This document shows, piece by piece, positions 3,949-5,072 of a stretch of 5,072 nucleotides of DNA. A program made the position numbers and the translations under genes. Origin of the DNA: SMTZ1-83 sp048883405 (lineage in GTDB: Archaea; Asgardarchaeota; Thorarchaeia; Thorarchaeales; Thorarchaeaceae); assembly GCA_048883405.1 (NCBI GenBank), contig JBHLQS010000200.1:1-5072 (forward strand), written 5' to 3'. Position 1 is the stretch's first letter. Each line of letters opens with the position of its first letter. The notes below the pieces were generated by a model. The model ran no database searches and was not told the DNA's origin. It worked only from the letters and a program-made list of their open reading frames with translations.

Positions 3949-4632
3949 ATGACAGACGCGGGTGAGCTTTCATGGGAACCAATCGGTCTCGAAAGGACAC
4001 TAAAGAGGATAGCAAAAACTGTCAAAGATATGGAAACAGCCATACCTTCCAACAGCACACGAATGCTACGCAAGACCAGGAAATGGAGTCGAGAACTCTC
4101 CCAAATCATTGACTCCCTGGACATGATTCGGACTAGGCTTAAGCCTAGAATTGAGAAAGCGTTAGGTGTTTCAATAGAAGAACCGGAACTTCTGCAGGTA
4201 GCTATGTTCCAACCAAGCACCAAGAACCTGTTCAGTGAAATGGAGGTTCAGCTTATCAATGACAAAAGATGTCCACTTGAGGAAGAAGACTACGCGGTAC
4301 TTCTGTCCCTTAGTGAAATGGCTCAATCATTAGCACTTGTAGGCGATGCGGCAATTTCGATAGCGGTGTTACATCATATTTGGACTCCCAGAGCTGTAGA
4401 TGTAGGTACATTGACTCAGCGGCGGGCTGACGTTGTGAGCAATGAGCATCTGGCGAAAGTCTGTGACTCATGGGGCCTTTATGAACAACGTATCCATTTT
4501 GACCCAGATAGTCCTAGTAAGACTGAGATGGACCACGACAAGGGAACCCTTGTGGAAGCAATCTATGGCATTGTCTACATTGAGCATGGGTTCAAAATGG
4601 TCAAAGCGTTAGTACCTGCTATCATGGGATGA
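3949..4632 (+). CDS. RNase III-like domain protein, 227 aa, partial active site
   Basis: The first 78 residues are helical and basic (about 14-72, rich in Arg and Lys) with no known domain. From about 79 the sequence follows the RNase III core: ELLQVAMFQPS (80-90) for the first helix, AQSLALVGDAAISIAVL (125-141) for the signature NERLEFLGD helix, GTLTQRRADVVSNEHLAKV (153-171) for the second conserved block, and GTLVEAIYGIVYIEHGF (199-215) for the ADTVEALIGA block. Against E. coli RNase III, Asp45 and Glu117 are kept (Asp133, Glu203), but Glu38, Glu41 and Asp114 become Gln126, Ala129 and Thr200. Cleavage may therefore be lost or altered. There is no dsRNA-binding domain. ATG at 3949 is chosen because it lies 7 bases after the upstream stop; the in-frame ATG at 3901 would overlap that gene by 41 bases. 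AGGGG at 3932-3936 is a distant ribosome-binding candidate. The two genes are almost certainly co-transcribed. Confidence 0.75.
   Translation: MTDAGELSWEPIGLERTLKRIAKTVKDMETAIPSNSTRMLRKTRKWSRELSQIIDSLDMIRTRLKPRIEKALGVSIEEPELLQVAMFQPSTKNLFSEMEVQLINDKRCPLEEEDYAVLLSLSEMAQSLALVGDAAISIAVLHHIWTPRAVDVGTLTQRRADVVSNEHLAKVCDSWGLYEQRIHFDPDSPSKTEMDHDKGTLVEAIYGIVYIEHGFKMVKALVPAIMG
4133..4148. repeat. 16-bp perfect palindrome inside the RNase III-like gene
   Basis: CTAGGCTTAAGCCTAG is a perfect 16-bp palindrome with no spacer, spanning codons 62-67 (Thr-Arg-Leu-Lys-Pro-Arg). It may be chance, an internal regulator-binding site, or a dimer-forming RNA stem. The related string CTAGGCT also occurs at 2872-2878 and 4647-4653. 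Confidence 0.5.
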
Positions 4633-4646
4633 TAGGCAAATTGGCT

Positions 4647-5072
4647 CTAGGCTTCTGTCATGTCATATTCATTCCGCAAGTCCTTTGCACCTGGAATTGC
4701 AGGGAACATCTGAAGGAACCTCTTACGAATACCGGCTGCGTCTTGAGGGTCAGAGTAGACACGAACTGCCGGGGCTGTCTGCTTCTGTTTATTGAGAATC
4801 TGCATTAGGGGTTGGCCCTCTTCGATAGAGTCAAGAGTCACAGTATCAAGGCTGCTACCTTCTCCGCCTACCAAAAGAGGAATCTTGCCGAGGATATCTT
4901 CGCCCAGCTTAGGATTCACAACATCAACAATGACTTTTCCGATATCTCCAGCAACCTCCGATTCAATGTCTATCAGTTTCTCAATATCTGTCAGAGTTGC
5001 AAGTAATGCATCTCTCGAAGCTTCTTCAAATGATGAGAGAGACCTTGCTAGTACTACTTTGAACATCCTCCT
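4647..5072 (-). CDS. Hypothetical protein, at least 139 aa, possibly 5'-truncated
   Basis: I do not recognise this protein. From the ATG at 5064-5066 it reads MFKVVLARSLSS, then a helical segment (about 12-36), a strand and helix region (40-62, GDIGKVIVDVVNPKLGEDI), a glycine-rich turn (68-72), and a C-terminal basic helix (about 110-122, AAGIRKRFLQMFP). There is no signal peptide or membrane segment; it should be cytoplasmic. The six bases before the ATG, AGGAGG, are a perfect Shine-Dalgarno sequence but abut the ATG with no spacer. They are also open in frame, so the true start may lie beyond the window edge. The stop at 4647-4649 is 14 bases from the stop of the RNase III-like gene, leaving almost no room for separate terminators. 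Confidence 0.65.
   Translation of the reverse strand, partial: RRMFKVVLARSLSSFEEASRDALLATLTDIEKLIDIESEVAGDIGKVIVDVVNPKLGEDILGKIPLLVGGEGSSLDTVTLDSIEEGQPLMQILNKQKQTAPAVRVYSDPQDAAGIRKRFLQMFPAIPGAKDLRNEYDMTEA

Noticed and set aside
3873..4223. Minus-strand 116-codon frame across the operon junction
   Set aside because: Antisense shadow spanning two convincing plus-strand genes, with no homology signal or start signals.

Overview
The window most likely comes from an Asgard archaeon. The main evidence is a full-length 379-residue actin on the minus strand (1659-2798) that is far closer to eukaryotic actin than to bacterial MreB or crenactin. It keeps the nucleotide-binding motifs, Gln143, His167, His79 and an almost eukaryotic C-terminal tail. 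Archaeal TATA elements, a secreted protein rich in N-glycosylation sequons and moderate GC fit this. A Thorarchaeia-like lineage is a guess from base composition, not a demonstrated placement.

Layout, left to right. A strong hairpin with a T-tract (19-60) ends whatever lies to the left and also follows a minus-strand gene of unknown function (68-535). Next comes a 334-bp stretch without an intact gene. It holds a 15-bp palindrome upstream of that gene, then a decayed copy of the actin 3' end and its downstream hairpin (about 612-785), then the TATA box and a dyad for the next gene. A signal-peptide, single-anchor surface protein follows (870-1547, plus). It converges on the actin gene across a well-formed terminator hairpin (1618-1646). 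Upstream of actin is an AT-rich divergent promoter region (2799-3128).

The right part carries the most unusual content: a probable two-gene plus-strand operon. The first gene (3129-3941) encodes an N-terminal winged helix and a C-terminal Rossmann-like domain resembling the CARF ligand-sensing fold. The second (3949-4632) begins 7 bases later and encodes a protein whose C-terminal half reads as an RNase III domain with only part of the usual metal-binding residues. No CRISPR array or cas gene is visible. A minus-strand gene of unknown function (4647 to the window edge) converges on this operon.

How the genes might work together: the operon looks like a sensor/regulator paired with an RNA-binding or RNA-cleaving partner, possibly a defence or stress module. 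This is inferred from domain resemblance only. The actin region shows local duplication and decay: a partial second actin end lies 963 bp from the first in the same orientation, and related dyads occur near the actin and surface-protein promoters.
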